Shown here piece by piece: positions 63,926 through 64,000 of a stretch of 64,000 bases of DNA. The translations under genes and the position numbers were made by a program. The notes beneath the pieces were generated by a model. It worked only from the letters and a program-made list of their open reading frames with translations. It was not told where the DNA came from and made no database searches. The stretch is from Paenibacillus sp. FSL A5-0031. Its GTDB lineage: Bacteria; Bacillota; Bacilli; Paenibacillales; Paenibacillaceae. Location: assembly GCF_001956295.1 (NCBI RefSeq), contig NZ_MRTD01000009.1, positions 62,001 through 126,000 of the forward strand, in the 5' to 3' direction. Every line of letters begins with the position of its first letter. The stretch's first letter is position 1.

Positions 63926-64000
63926 ATGACATGTGTTCAAGCCGTAATTACTAATCCCTTTTTCGATAAGCCTTTATGGCTTCCTAAAGCAGAAGGCCGA
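63926..64000 (+). CDS. Start of an unidentified gene (partial, runs off the window)
   Basis: ATG 63926 follows GAGGAG at 7-nt spacing and opens a frame to the window end (25 codons visible: MTCVQAVITNPFFDKPLWLP...). ATG 63920 in the same frame abuts the SD. The visible residues fit no family I can name. It diverges from the ATP-grasp gene with a 200-bp AT-rich space. Confidence 0.5.
   Translation, partial: MTCVQAVITNPFFDKPLWLPKAEGR

Noticed and set aside
1-64000. CRISPR arrays, prophage, IS elements, tRNA or rRNA genes
   Set aside because: No regular repeat-spacer array, transposase or integrase motif, terminal inverted repeats with target duplication, or tRNA cloverleaf with T-loop signature was seen by eye.

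Overview
The window reads as a chromosomal segment of a spore-forming Gram-positive bacterium of the Paenibacillaceae, most likely a Paenibacillus. This rests on strong AAGGAGG-type ribosome binding sites, frequent TTG and GTG starts, several YesM/YesN-type two-component systems beside LplB/YtcP-type sugar transporters, AraC regulators fused to siderophore-binding domains, a YheC/YheD ATP-grasp protein and a large secreted alpha-1,3-glucanase. I see no rRNA, tRNA, CRISPR array, prophage or insertion sequence.

Layout. 1-182 is the tail of an Lgt-like gene. 345-3812 (-) is a multidomain GH87 alpha-1,3-glucanase with an elaborate leader. 4570-9935 holds small stress and membrane proteins (CsbD, DUF378), an ABC exporter pair, a YheC/D protein and a LysM protein. 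10289-11814 (-) is an ECF sigma/anti-sigma pair whose sigma gene seems to start at ATC. 12133-16020 is an iron locus: two orphan siderophore-binding lipoproteins around an AraC-binding-protein fusion, with Fur-type operators. 16168-21624 is a signalling island: an MHYT-domain kinase diverges from an operon of HD-GYP regulator, H-NOX nitric-oxide sensor, hybrid kinase and single-domain receiver. 21756-30751 is a carbohydrate locus: a YesM/YesN pair divergent from an LplB/YtcP/lipoprotein transporter, ThuA-like and Gfo/Idh/MocA genes. 30939-35300 carries an acetyltransferase, an ANT-type nucleotidyltransferase and a DGPF-ECF42-DGPF cluster. 35477-40275 is a second iron locus with both permeases but no ATPase. 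40377-43631 has a ROK remnant, an APH-type kinase, a PAS-GGDEF protein and an RsbQ-like hydrolase. 43832-51457 is a second YesM/YesN sugar uptake locus next to a GH43 beta-xylosidase and its AraC regulator. 52574-55189 are assorted single genes. 55269-60914 (-) is a complete deoxynucleoside salvage operon (deoC-cdd-nupC-deoB-deoD-pdp) behind a well-formed DeoR-type operator. 61200-64000 has a HEAT-repeat protein, a DUF1361 membrane protein, an ATP-grasp ligase and the start of one more gene.

How the parts fit. The main themes are polysaccharide use, iron uptake and signalling. The least ordinary parts are the two gas-sensor modules feeding near-identical kinase cores (16168-21624), the pairing of an RsbQ-like hydrolase with a PAS-GGDEF protein instead of RsbP (41817-43631), the apparent ATC start of the ECF sigma gene, and a perfect Shine-Dalgarno followed by ATG-TAA in the glucanase leader. 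All functional calls come from reading the translations and motifs by eye; no database search was possible.
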